Of a stretch of DNA of 54,931 bases, positions 17,153 to 25,625 are shown piece by piece. The DNA lies in assembly GCA_015232405.1 (NCBI GenBank), contig JADFZS010000017.1:1-54931 (forward strand), in the 5' to 3' direction. The notes below the pieces were generated by a model. That model saw nothing but the letters and a program-made list of their open reading frames with translations. It made no database searches and was not told the origin of the DNA. Every line of letters starts with the position of its first letter. Position 1 is the stretch's first letter. The position numbers were made by a program, and so were the translations under genes. The DNA comes from Magnetococcales bacterium. GTDB taxonomy: Bacteria > Pseudomonadota > Magnetococcia > Magnetococcales > JADFYX01.

Positions 17153-17489
17153 AATTGGTAATGTTGATAAAATTGAGTTTGAAGCACTTGAACTTGAGAC
17201 CCTGATTGCTATCAAACAGAGATTGGACATTATAATTAAGCAGAGGCAGTCCCAATATAAACACGATTTCAAACTGCGCCTTAATCGTAAAGCCAATAAT
17301 TTGGGCCTCAACTTAACCGACTATTTTGAAGGCACTTTTCCCACATCCAAAAAATCAGCTAGCTCCAAAGTAAAGCCCAAATATGAATATAGAGGGGTAA
17401 AATGGTCAGGTCGTGGCAGATGTCCCAATATATTCCAGCAATTTTTCAATCAAGGGGGAAAAAAAGAGGATCTACTAATTGAAAAATAG
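17133..17489 (+). CDS. H-NS-like nucleoid-associated protein
   Basis: A 118-residue protein with the H-NS layout. A coiled-coil oligomerisation region occupies about residues 11-50 (KIEFEALELETLIAIKQRL), followed by a Lys/Ser-rich linker. The C-terminal DNA-binding domain is YEYRGVKWSGRGRCPNIF (about 84-101), with the hallmark WSGRGR and the downstream KKEDLLI. H-NS proteins bind AT-rich DNA and silence horizontally acquired genes. It begins inside the end of the upstream membrane-protein gene (20-nt overlap) and stands in one of the most AT-rich parts of the window, so it may regulate the very cluster in which it lies. I prefer ATG 17133 to GTG 17127. Confidence 0.85.
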   Translation: MQQPKNRIGNVDKIEFEALELETLIAIKQRLDIIIKQRQSQYKHDFKLRLNRKANNLGLNLTDYFEGTFPTSKKSASSKVKPKYEYRGVKWSGRGRCPNIFQQFFNQGGKKEDLLIEK

Positions 17490-17987
17490 CAGGATATTTC
17501 TTTTTTAAGTGCATCTACCGCATATTTACAACATATTTTTATAAATTTTTTTTAAAATTATAGATATGTCATCCATAAATACCCAGAATTCCTATAAGCG
17601 AGCTTGCTCACTAACATTTATACAGCCCCAAAATACACAAGCAAGCTCTTCTATATATCTAAATTACTGTTTTTATATACTTTTTCTTTAATAAATATTT
17701 GTAAGTTTACCATGGATTTGTGCTTATATTGCTATAGCCATAACACATTTTTTATGTTTGCGCACATCAACATATCATCGAACAGCTTTTCCTCTCCTCC
17801 TCTTAATCATTCAAATTTTTCTTTTTATAACAAGCTTTTAAATGGCTATGCTCTTAGCAAAAAATAATAATTTACGATTTTTAAAATAAGTCTAGATTTT
17901 TAGTTAACGATTGTTTATATTGGATACAGGTTAACAGTTGTTAATATGTCGTAAATTTATTTTAGCCTGTATAAATGGAGGGAGGTC
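17490..17987 (+). other. AT-rich spacer between H-NS-like gene and second PilZ-like gene
   Basis: About 500 bp without a convincing gene. A frame at 17604-17867 encodes a low-complexity Ile/Phe/Ser/Tyr-rich sequence with no ribosome-binding site and is probably chance. The right end carries two direct repeats (17903-17947) and a strong GGAGGGAGG ribosome-binding site for the next gene. The base composition would make it a natural H-NS binding region. Confidence 0.5.
17903..17947 (+). repeat. Paired 18-bp direct repeats, candidate operator
   Basis: The repeats GTTAACGATTGTTTATAT (17903-17920) and GTTAACAGTTGTTAATAT (17930-17947) match at 15 of 18 positions, 27 bp apart, and end about 40 bp before the second PilZ-like gene. 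Each contains a GTTAAC palindrome. Direct repeats in this position usually bind a regulator. Confidence 0.45.
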
Positions 17988-18236
17988 ATGCACTCACAAG
18001 CTATAATAGAGGTAAATTCTGAAGACTCATTGGTTGGCAAAGTTGAAAAACTATCAAAGGCTGCTCTTTTTGTCTCCTTTGATAAACGTAATAACACCAG
18101 CAAACTGATCAATGGCAAACACTATTTTGTCTCCATTATCAGTAATAAGGGAAAAGCAAGGGTTCCGTGTAAGCTGATTCAGTACGATTATGAGCTTGTC
18201 TATTTTCATCTTTTAAGTAACAAAGCTGACAAATAG
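17988..18236 (+). CDS. Small PilZ-like beta-barrel protein, copy 2
   Basis: An 82-residue paralogue of the product of 16599-16847. The two share the blocks DSLVGKVEKLS, SFDK, NGK.YFVSI and ELVYF, and more than half of all positions. The start ATG follows GGAGGGAGG by 3 nt. As in copy 1, the strand pattern suggests a PilZ-like barrel but the RxxxR c-di-GMP ligands are missing. Duplication with the membrane protein and H-NS-like gene trapped between the copies suggests a local duplication followed by divergence. Function unknown. Confidence 0.6.
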   Translation: MHSQAIIEVNSEDSLVGKVEKLSKAALFVSFDKRNNTSKLINGKHYFVSIISNKGKARVPCKLIQYDYELVYFHLLSNKADK

Positions 18237-18424
18237 CCATAACCTCACGAAATTAACAGAATACCCCTTGCGTATACTTTTTTTAATGGGTTTTTTTTGA
18301 GTTATTTTCAACTGTTGTAGCCCGTTTGGTGTAAAATTTGATCTGTGATATGTTTCACATAAATGTTGTTATAGTTAAATATATTTGTTTATTTAGCAGC
18401 GACAAGAAAGCGGAGTATAATAAA

Positions 18425-18772
18425 ATGCTAAAACTCAATAATAAGAGTAAGGCAATAAAAAAAGATAAAAGCGAACAAAACAGCGAACCATCAACCACAA
18501 CAATACCATCTGTTTTTCAGTTGGGAAATGGAGCTATATCTTACACAGGTGTCATAAAAGATATAGGCCTATCATTGCAATATCCCCAACAACAAAGCCA
18601 ACGAACTGTTGCTAGTGGAGATGCTGCAAAATTGGCTGATGGCTACAATACTTATGAGATTGAATCTTCAACTAATCCCAGTGATATCTACGGTATGGCC
18701 CTATGTGTAAATAATAGCAAAACAAATCTTTCACAGTTTCTACCTAAAAAGAAATTGTCTCTTAATTATTAA
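18425..18772 (+). CDS. Hypothetical polar protein
   Basis: A 115-residue frame that starts with a very basic segment (MLKLNNKSKAIKKDKSEQ). It continues with a Ser/Thr/Gln-rich body and has no membrane helix or recognisable motif. The frame is open 29 codons further upstream, but only the ATG at 18425 has a plausible purine-rich GCGGAG upstream, at slightly long spacing. It lies between the second PilZ-like gene and the FHA-phosphatase gene on the same strand and could belong to the same unit. The composition is that of a disordered, possibly phosphorylatable protein, which would suit an FHA/phosphatase partner; that is speculation. Confidence 0.4.
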   Translation: MLKLNNKSKAIKKDKSEQNSEPSTTTIPSVFQLGNGAISYTGVIKDIGLSLQYPQQQSQRTVASGDAAKLADGYNTYEIESSTNPSDIYGMALCVNNSKTNLSQFLPKKKLSLNY

Positions 18773-18962
18773 TAAGGTTACAAAAACTCTGCCGTCAATA
18801 TATAAGCAGCCTTTTTGGTTTTATGATTGTGTTCGCTTACATTTTATTCAAATATAGCCCCTTCTTATTAACAAGACAGATAATACTGTTGCCTACCCCA
18901 TAAACACATGTTAACATAGCCTGTCATATATGTAATCTCTTCTGTACTTGCAGGATATTACC

Positions 18963-20417
18963 ATGGCCAATAACGATAGCCATTCCTCACTTAGTTTTTT
19001 TGAAAGATTAAAAGCGACCTTTATCCGACCTAAAACATATGATGATGTTAACCTGAACCAAGAGATATTTCTCTTAGGGGATGAAATACGTGTCCCATAT
19101 CATAATGGGGCCTTTAAATGTGTATTGGGTAAACAGCGTAAGGGGAAAGAGTTATGGATATGTCCTGAGTTTCTCTTGGATAGCAGTCTTGATATTTTCA
19201 CTAAAACATTGATAGTTATCGACCCTGATAACTATTTTTCACAACCCAGTGGATTTTTACGTCTGGAACCCGGTGATGCCATTGTGCTGGGTTGTGGCGA
19301 TGAAATTCAGCAGACATATTTTCATTTTCCCAAAAATGTAGCAAAAAAACATCTCACTGTAGCCCATGGTGATAATTCACTTATTTTTAAAGATTTGACT
19401 GAAAGTAATGGTACCTATATCTCACCGTTGGGAGATAATCTTGAGGAGGAGAAAATTGTCTCCCAGAGAATGTCCCGTCTGGCAAAGCTAAAAGAGATTT
19501 ACGGTGGTCCCATTGAGATTCTACCCCAACAAGAGGCATTGGAGACCATACGTGAAATCAATGACCTTTTAGACAAAGATCCAAGCCGACCACTTGATGA
19601 CCGAGGTAAACCGGGTGGCTTGGTGCTGCCACCGGAGGGACTAGCCCCCCTGATTATTGGTGATCTCCATAGCCAGGTTGGTAATCTGGTTAAAATACTC
19701 ACCGAAAACCATTTTCTTGATGCCCTGGAGCAGGGGTTGATCTATATGATCCTGCTTGGTGATGCGGTCCATTCTGAAATAGATGGCGAAATGGAGGATA
19801 TGGAGAACTCCATTTTGATAATGGATTTTATATTCAAGCTAAAAATTCGTTTTCCAGCGCAAATTTTTTATCTTCGTGGTAACCACGATAGTTTTTCCAA
19901 TGAGGTTAGCAAAACAGGTATTCCCCAAGGTATATTATGGGAGAAGCAGATACGAAAAATACGCGGGGAAAAATATAAAGAAGAGTTTGATAGGCTCTAT
20001 CTCAACATGCCATATATTGTTAAGTCTGAGCAGTTTATTGTCTGCCATGCTGCCCCACCCAAGGCCAAGGTGACTCAAGACCTGTTAATAAATACCTACC
20101 GATACCCAGGTCTGGTACGGGAGTTGATCTGGAACCGCCTACGTCGTCCCGGATATCCTGCTGGATATACAAAAATGGATGTTGCCCGTTTTCGTAAAAA
20201 CTTGAATGTCACCCCGGAAACACCGTTCATAGTAGCCCACAATCCCTTATCAGATGATGTATCTGTATGGTTGGATGCTGGGGATATAAAAGACCATCAC
20301 ATAGTATTTAGTGGCAGAACCAACCAGATAAGTATCTTTTTTCAGATTAGAGATAAGATGGTTCCATTTGTCTATAGTGTAGAGCCTAAAATCATGGAGC
20401 TGTTAAACAGTATCTGA
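18963..20417 (+). CDS. FHA-like domain fused to PPP-family Ser/Thr phosphatase
   Basis: A 484-residue soluble protein. Residues about 95-155 look like an FHA phosphothreonine-reading domain (LRLEPGDAIVLG, then KKHLTV, then DLTESNGTYIS with the NGT turn). Residues about 225-475 are a calcineurin-like phosphoesterase of the PPP type. The metal-binding blocks are GDLHSQ (233-238), GDAVH (266-270) and GNHDS (306-310), with histidines in VCHAAP (about 362) and VAHNPL (about 430). PPP enzymes remove phosphate from Ser/Thr (rarely His/Tyr) of proteins; the FHA part would dock phosphorylated targets. The SxxH of classical FHA domains reads AKKH, so phosphopeptide binding is uncertain. It converges on the giant dikinase gene. 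ATG 18963 is preferred to TTG 18948. Confidence 0.75.
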   Translation: MANNDSHSSLSFFERLKATFIRPKTYDDVNLNQEIFLLGDEIRVPYHNGAFKCVLGKQRKGKELWICPEFLLDSSLDIFTKTLIVIDPDNYFSQPSGFLRLEPGDAIVLGCGDEIQQTYFHFPKNVAKKHLTVAHGDNSLIFKDLTESNGTYISPLGDNLEEEKIVSQRMSRLAKLKEIYGGPIEILPQQEALETIREINDLLDKDPSRPLDDRGKPGGLVLPPEGLAPLIIGDLHSQVGNLVKILTENHFLDALEQGLIYMILLGDAVHSEIDGEMEDMENSILIMDFIFKLKIRFPAQIFYLRGNHDSFSNEVSKTGIPQGILWEKQIRKIRGEKYKEEFDRLYLNMPYIVKSEQFIVCHAAPPKAKVTQDLLINTYRYPGLVRELIWNRLRRPGYPAGYTKMDVARFRKNLNVTPETPFIVAHNPLSDDVSVWLDAGDIKDHHIVFSGRTNQISIFFQIRDKMVPFVYSVEPKIMELLNSI

Positions 20418-20429
20418 CCCAACCATAAC

Positions 20430-20477
20430 CCTAGAAACAGCAGTTGTCAGCACGTACCGCCAACCGCCGTTTCTATG
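20430..20477. mobile_element. 48-bp internal-deletion copy of the CCTAGAAAC inverted-repeat element
   Basis: It begins CCTAGAAACAGCAGTTG and ends CAACCGCCGTTTCTATG, the two ends of the 163-bp element at 36114 joined with the middle missing. It is flanked on both sides by ATAAC (20425-20429 and 20478-20482), a 5-bp target duplication. The insertion falls directly at the TAG stop of the dikinase gene, whose last base is the last base of the right duplication. Confidence 0.85.
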
Positions 20478-20481
20478 ATAA

Positions 20482-23400
20482 CTACTCATGAAGAAGAGTG
20501 GTCTCAATCTCATGCCACCCTTCAAAGAGCAGACCACGGTTACCATCTATACCTATTTTATCACCACAATTTATGGTATTGCCGTTAATCTTACAGATCC
20601 CCTCCTCCTCATGGATAGCAAGATCTTCACAACCAACTACACAGGTTTTGTCCAACCGTGCGGCGACTATAGCAGCATGAGAAGTCTGTCCACCACGGGC
20701 GGTTAAAAGTCCATCTGCCAATGATATCTCTCTAATATCGTCGGGAACGGTATCATAACGTATGAGAATAAGTGGTACTTTTTCATTAATTTTACGCTGC
20801 TGTTCTATCTGGTTTAAGTTGAACACCGCCTTACCACACAAAGCCCCACCACTAACCCCAATACCTTGAATCAACCGTGAATCTCTTAATTTTTGTGAAT
20901 CGACAAAACTATGGAAGATGGCTTGACGGTTTTTACTTGTGATCATATCCCGGCTCTGCAGAAAAAACAGATTCTCAGGAGCAGGACCATCAAAGGTGAA
21001 CTCCACCTCCTGATCGTTCCAGTTGCAAACATCAACAAGATGGTGGGCCTCTTCCAATATTTTTTTATATATCTGGGGGTAGCAGTGCTGCAAACTTGTT
21101 TTGGGATCACGTCCATCATATCCGCACTGCTCAAGTGATATTGGGTTTGTGGATACCAGCCCGCCCACAATATCCTCACCTTGATTGCCAGATGTATAAT
21201 CACCCCACAATAGCACCCGATCCAATTTGCGGTGAGGATGGGAAGTGAAAAACACCCCGGAGCCTGCCTGATGGTGGATATTTCCATAAACCATGCGCTG
21301 TAACACAACAGCTGTACCCCAAGCGTTGGATATATCCATGATACCCCGGTACTCTATGGCTTTTTTCGACTCCCAAGATTCCACCACCTGATTGATAGCC
21401 CCAAGAAGCTGCTGCCAAGGGTCATCGGGTATCTCAAGATTGTGCTCATCGGCAATTTTTTTGTATTGCCGCGCCAGGGTCGCCATCTGAGTCTCATCCA
21501 AGTCACGTTTTTTCTTTACCCCATAACGGCGTTTTGCGCTGTGCATAAGGTCGGTAAAGATTCCCCGGTCCAACTCAAAGGTCATGCACCACGACTGGAT
21601 AAAACGGCGATAGTTATCCCAGGCAAAAAAACCGTTGCCGGACTCACGTACCAACCCCTCAACAATTTTTTCGTTAAGTCCCACATTATGGATTGTCTGC
21701 ATCATTCCCGGCATGGAGATCAACGCACCGCTACGGACAGACAAGAGCAGAGGCTTATCTTCAGAACCAAATCCCAACCCGGTCTGTTCCTCTATATATG
21801 CTACCTGTTGTCTGAGACGAGACATAAAATCTCTTGTGGCAGGATGATATTCCCTAATTACCGGACGACAACGGTAGAACTCAGTTGTCAAGACCACGCC
21901 GGCAGGAACTTGCAGCCCTTGCTCTTCCAACTCAATAAGGTTGAAACCCTTATTACCAAGATGGATTAAATTACGTACTCTATGGTCTGGCTTAAAAAGT
22001 GAGCAGAACAGCCTTGCCGGATCATATGTCATGAGTTGATCCAGACGGTCCGGGGGTAACATCTCCTGCTGACGGGCCAAAATTTGTAAAACCCTGCCGA
22101 TAAAACGGTCAAAGGCCTGCAAACCAAAGGTCTCTGCTATTAGATCCCGTAAAAACGACTCACCTATTCTCTCCACCGATATGACATCATCTGTCTCATC
22201 TTTTAACATTGCATATTTTTTAAGAAGGGCATCTTTGGGAATCATGGGGACGATTATCGACAGATTATCCCGGTGGTGGGTGGTGTAATATGAGTGAATT
22301 ATATTCTTCACCCCTTCAGAAAAATTGCGGAAAATATCGAGATATTGATGATATGAGAAATGGTTCAACTCCAAGAATCGTTCCAACACATCTCGCATGT
22401 GGGTCAATTTACGAGATGTAACCCCATCGACATGGAGGGCTCTTAAAAATATTTTTAGATATTTAAATACCTTAAAAAAGGCAGCACGAGTGATAAAATC
22501 CTCCGGCAAGCGACCCACCAGACCCTCAAGATCAACATTAGCCAGATTTTCCAAACGAAAACTCAACGATAGAGCATCAAATTTGCGCTCTTGATAACAG
22601 CCGTATACCGATGGTATATCCACCGCAATATGGCGTTTTTGGTATATCTCCTCCCGTGCCGGGAACACCTCTTCACTCAAAATTGTTGTTTTCAAGCTCT
22701 CCATGGCATCTAGCAAACCTTCCAGACGCTCATAGCCCACGGTCCCACTCTCCAAAATTTGTAAAAGTGCTTCCATTCCGGGTATGCCATCATCCACAGC
22801 CTGACGCAGTGGCTGCCTGATACCCCGAAAGCCAAGATTATATTTTAGCTCCAGTTGATGACACAGACGAATCATCAACAGTACCCTACGCCCTTCACTT
22901 GCTGGTAGGTGGGTATAGCTCTTGATCTTCTCCTCAACCATATACAGGGGCTGGTTTAGGGGATCATAAGAGAGATCCCTGTCTTCATACAGGGCATCGA
23001 TTATCTCATGAACAAATTTAAAATATGGCCCACTTGGGACAACAGTTGATAAAATTGCGTCAGAGACAAACCCCTGCAAAACATTTTTGTCTCCAGTTTT
23101 CCAGAATTCTAGAATATTAAAGGAGAGATCAACTATGCGGTTGGTACTCTCCACATGGCACTGTTTACGCAAAAAATGGATCAGGCGATCTTTACGGCTG
23201 GTAATCTCATCCAGTTCAGTAGATACGGTACGCAGTTCACCCTCGGCCCCTATCTCGTTATAATATACAGGTAGCTGCCGACAGAACTGTTTGGCGAGGT
23301 TGTAGACCGGCTTGATACCGCTATTGAGCAGATGGGATATCTCTTTTTGAAACAGGTCGGTGTCCTTGATCAAAGCCCCTGTTAGTTTCAGGTTGATTAT

Positions 23401-24711
23401 CAAAGCTGAAAAGAGCATGGGTGACCAGGGGGGGTTTTGGGTGATCAAACTCAACCAGATACGAATATTGTAGAGATGGGCAGGGTTGCAGATTGGCTGC
23501 CAATCGTTATCTACCCCGGTAACAGAGCTGAACTGAAAACCAAAGCGCACTGTCTGCTCTAAAAATGACTCCACCAGCCGATTGTTATTATGACGAAAAA
23601 CCTCAATACCCAACACCTCAATACACTGTAGTGCAGTGTGGGGATAAATAACTACATTGGCCTTTAGAAAGGAGAATGCCGTGATAAAGGCTTCGTGGAT
23701 TTCATTATAGCTTCTTTGTAAACGTATTAACCGAACCAGTGAACGGTTGATCTCCCGCAGTGTCTCCTCATGGATCATGGAGAGTCCATCTATCTCCATT
23801 ATGTGGAATAAAAAGCGTAGTTTACGACCCTCAATAAGATGCTCTGATGAGATGCTCTCGCCATTGTTCCCCTGCCCCAAAAGCTCTGCAGCCTCGCGAT
23901 AATGGCGGATTATATCCAAAAAAGATGGTAGTTTGGTCAACTTGTCCAGAGTGGCGGCACTGGCCTCTTCTTGGGAGAGTTGGTCAAGCTCCTCTTTTGC
24001 TTCTTTCAAAACCTTATGGCTTATCTGATCACAAGGATGGGTTCCCAACACTGAGTACCACTCAGGGTCGGCCTGTTTCAACCAATATTCATAGGTGGCA
24101 TTAAGTGAACGTACTGCCAACTGTTGGACAATTTTGGCAGACAAAGGAAAGCTTTTTCCTGCCTTATCGGCTTTTTTGATCAGTAAAGTCACCGTCCTTT
24201 TTAGGGGGTGGTGAGTTTGGGATAGTAGTAGCAACCGGGAGTCAGGCAAGGCAGATATTGCCAAGAAAATAGAATCAAAAGCCTCGGCATAATCAGCTAT
24301 CTGTTTACCCTTTAAAAGCTGGGCCTGTTTTTCCAGGTAAGCTGTCAAACCCTCCAGAACTGTCCTTATATCGGCCTCGGCTCGTACCTCAACCAACGCC
24401 CCTAAAAAAAAATCGGTAAAAAGCAGAAAACAATCAGGGCCATTTTTGCTGTTGGTAAAACGGGAGCAGTTTTTAAGAACAAAGCCTCGTAACTCAGGCA
24501 TTATGAGCCGCCAGTTACGGTAAGGGTGGTTTAACTCTCGGAGTAGGCGGTCCAAATTTTTTAAAATACCAGCATAATTGGCAACGGCAACTCGCAGGGG
24601 TTCATGGCGAGAATCGATACTTATCGGCTCAACTGCCGTCTCCAATAGATTGGCACGTAAAGCATCTGATTTAGGGGGAATTTTTTTCGTATGCCGCATA
24701 ATAATTGCCAT
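20482..24711 (-). CDS. Giant PPDK-like dikinase with large N-terminal extension, no PEP/pyruvate barrel
   Basis: A 1409-residue protein. Residues about 914-1255 form a PPDK-type ATP-grasp nucleotide-binding domain (GNKGFNLIELEEQGLQVPAG, then SVRSGALISMPGMMQTIHN, then GDYTSGNQGEDIVGG). Residues about 1275-1400 form the swivelling phosphohistidine domain with the catalytic His1345 in TARGGQTSHAAIVAAR. The PEP/pyruvate-binding TIM barrel that follows in true pyruvate phosphate dikinase is missing. Instead there are about 910 N-terminal residues, predicted largely helical, without a motif I know. Enzymes with ATP-grasp and His domains plus a different acceptor module, such as glucan water dikinases and rifampin phosphotransferase, phosphorylate other substrates, so this is likely a dikinase of unknown acceptor. 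It has no clear ribosome-binding site. It converges on the FHA-phosphatase gene. Confidence 0.8.
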   Translation of the reverse strand: MAIIMRHTKKIPPKSDALRANLLETAVEPISIDSRHEPLRVAVANYAGILKNLDRLLRELNHPYRNWRLIMPELRGFVLKNCSRFTNSKNGPDCFLLFTDFFLGALVEVRAEADIRTVLEGLTAYLEKQAQLLKGKQIADYAEAFDSIFLAISALPDSRLLLLSQTHHPLKRTVTLLIKKADKAGKSFPLSAKIVQQLAVRSLNATYEYWLKQADPEWYSVLGTHPCDQISHKVLKEAKEELDQLSQEEASAATLDKLTKLPSFLDIIRHYREAAELLGQGNNGESISSEHLIEGRKLRFLFHIMEIDGLSMIHEETLREINRSLVRLIRLQRSYNEIHEAFITAFSFLKANVVIYPHTALQCIEVLGIEVFRHNNNRLVESFLEQTVRFGFQFSSVTGVDNDWQPICNPAHLYNIRIWLSLITQNPPWSPMLFSALIINLKLTGALIKDTDLFQKEISHLLNSGIKPVYNLAKQFCRQLPVYYNEIGAEGELRTVSTELDEITSRKDRLIHFLRKQCHVESTNRIVDLSFNILEFWKTGDKNVLQGFVSDAILSTVVPSGPYFKFVHEIIDALYEDRDLSYDPLNQPLYMVEEKIKSYTHLPASEGRRVLLMIRLCHQLELKYNLGFRGIRQPLRQAVDDGIPGMEALLQILESGTVGYERLEGLLDAMESLKTTILSEEVFPAREEIYQKRHIAVDIPSVYGCYQERKFDALSLSFRLENLANVDLEGLVGRLPEDFITRAAFFKVFKYLKIFLRALHVDGVTSRKLTHMRDVLERFLELNHFSYHQYLDIFRNFSEGVKNIIHSYYTTHHRDNLSIIVPMIPKDALLKKYAMLKDETDDVISVERIGESFLRDLIAETFGLQAFDRFIGRVLQILARQQEMLPPDRLDQLMTYDPARLFCSLFKPDHRVRNLIHLGNKGFNLIELEEQGLQVPAGVVLTTEFYRCRPVIREYHPATRDFMSRLRQQVAYIEEQTGLGFGSEDKPLLLSVRSGALISMPGMMQTIHNVGLNEKIVEGLVRESGNGFFAWDNYRRFIQSWCMTFELDRGIFTDLMHSAKRRYGVKKKRDLDETQMATLARQYKKIADEHNLEIPDDPWQQLLGAINQVVESWESKKAIEYRGIMDISNAWGTAVVLQRMVYGNIHHQAGSGVFFTSHPHRKLDRVLLWGDYTSGNQGEDIVGGLVSTNPISLEQCGYDGRDPKTSLQHCYPQIYKKILEEAHHLVDVCNWNDQEVEFTFDGPAPENLFFLQSRDMITSKNRQAIFHSFVDSQKLRDSRLIQGIGVSGGALCGKAVFNLNQIEQQRKINEKVPLILIRYDTVPDDIREISLADGLLTARGGQTSHAAIVAARLDKTCVVGCEDLAIHEEEGICKINGNTINCGDKIGIDGNRGLLFEGWHEIETTLLHE

Positions 24712-24792
24712 TTAATTTGTAACCCAAGAGCCAAGACCTCTTGCTCTCATTGCCATATGGTTATATATACATGGTGCTAATTAAACCTTAAA

Positions 24793-24955
24793 CCTTGAAT
24801 AAATAGTTGTTGGCACACACCAGATGAAAAGCTATTGATCCACCTGCCAAATCGTGAGAGATTCGTATCATCATCAAGGTGATTGAAAGCTCACATTTTA
24901 GGTAACAGACCTATAGCTTACACCAATAAGTGCAAATGCAACTACAAAATCCAGG
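24793..24955. mobile_element. Diverged full-length copy (163 bp) of the inverted-repeat element
   Basis: It has the same length, 163 bp, as the copy at 36114-36276. The left end with its flank matches that copy at 26 of 34 positions, and an internal block CTATTGATCCACCTGCCA corresponds to CTATTGATTCATCTGGCA. It is flanked by TTAAA (24788-24792) and TTGAA (24956-24960), a probable decayed 5-bp duplication. It lies in the 453-bp spacer upstream of both the dikinase gene and the COQ10-type genes. The rest of that spacer (24961-25164) is AT-rich and shows nothing I can name. Confidence 0.72.
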
Positions 24956-25164
24956 TTGAAACCATAACATAATGTACCATAAACCCTCTACACCCGGTTT
25001 TTTTATGAATTATGGATATTTTGTTAAAGCATGAATGAAAAGGAATTTATTAAAACCGCTCAGTTAAAAAGGTAAAGTTCAACAAATAATAGCTCCATTT
25101 ATTATTTAATCGTAAAAGCAATAAAGCTTAAGACTAATCATATTATTCCGAGTTAAGATTGCCC

Positions 25165-25599
25165 ATGCCAAAAATTCGTGTCACTGAAGTTCTCCCTTTT
25201 ACCGCCGAACAGATGTACAACGTCGTGGTTGATGTGGAGAGTTATCCTAAATTTTTGCCTTGGTGTGGTAAAGCTCGTGTCTGGGATAAGACAGAGACCC
25301 AGTTTATGGCTGAAATGTCAATCACTTTCAAAGGAATGCGAGAAAAGTTTCAAACTCTGGATGTTATTGAACCAAACAAAAAAATTGAGATCAACCTTAA
25401 ATCCGGCCCTTTTCAATATCTGGTAAGTACCTGGCATTTTTACCCCATTGGCGAGGACCGAACCAAAATTGAGTTTTTTATCGATTTTCGTTTTTCCAAT
25501 CGTATGAAAGAGATGATCATGGGACCGGTATTTACCCAGGTCTCCAAGCAGATGATCAGTGCTTTTAGAAAAAGAGCTATCTCCCTCCATCGCAATTGA
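25165..25599 (+). CDS. COQ10/RatA-type START-domain protein, copy 1
   Basis: A 144-residue single-domain protein of the polyketide cyclase/START-like COQ10 family. The hallmark blocks are PFTAEQMYNVVVDVESYPKF (about 12-31), PWCGKARV, and IEFFIDFRFSNRMKEMIMG near 105-123. Family members bind coenzyme Q-like lipids (Coq10) or act at the ribosome as RatA; the first role is the better supported for proteobacterial single-domain forms beside respiratory genes. A second, related copy follows 26 nt downstream. ATG 25165 is chosen over TTG 25159. Confidence 0.85.
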   Translation: MPKIRVTEVLPFTAEQMYNVVVDVESYPKFLPWCGKARVWDKTETQFMAEMSITFKGMREKFQTLDVIEPNKKIEINLKSGPFQYLVSTWHFYPIGEDRTKIEFFIDFRFSNRMKEMIMGPVFTQVSKQMISAFRKRAISLHRN

Positions 25600-25625
25600 G
25601 GGTTTTTTAGGAGTCACAGCTAAGA

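Noticed and set aside
17604-17867. 87-codon frame in the AT-rich spacer
   Set aside because: No ribosome-binding site, low-complexity Ile/Phe/Ser/Tyr composition and no motif; expected by chance in such AT-rich DNA.
20482-24711. Ordinary pyruvate phosphate dikinase (ppdK)
   Set aside because: The PEP/pyruvate-binding barrel is absent and the N-terminal 900 residues do not belong to PPDK.
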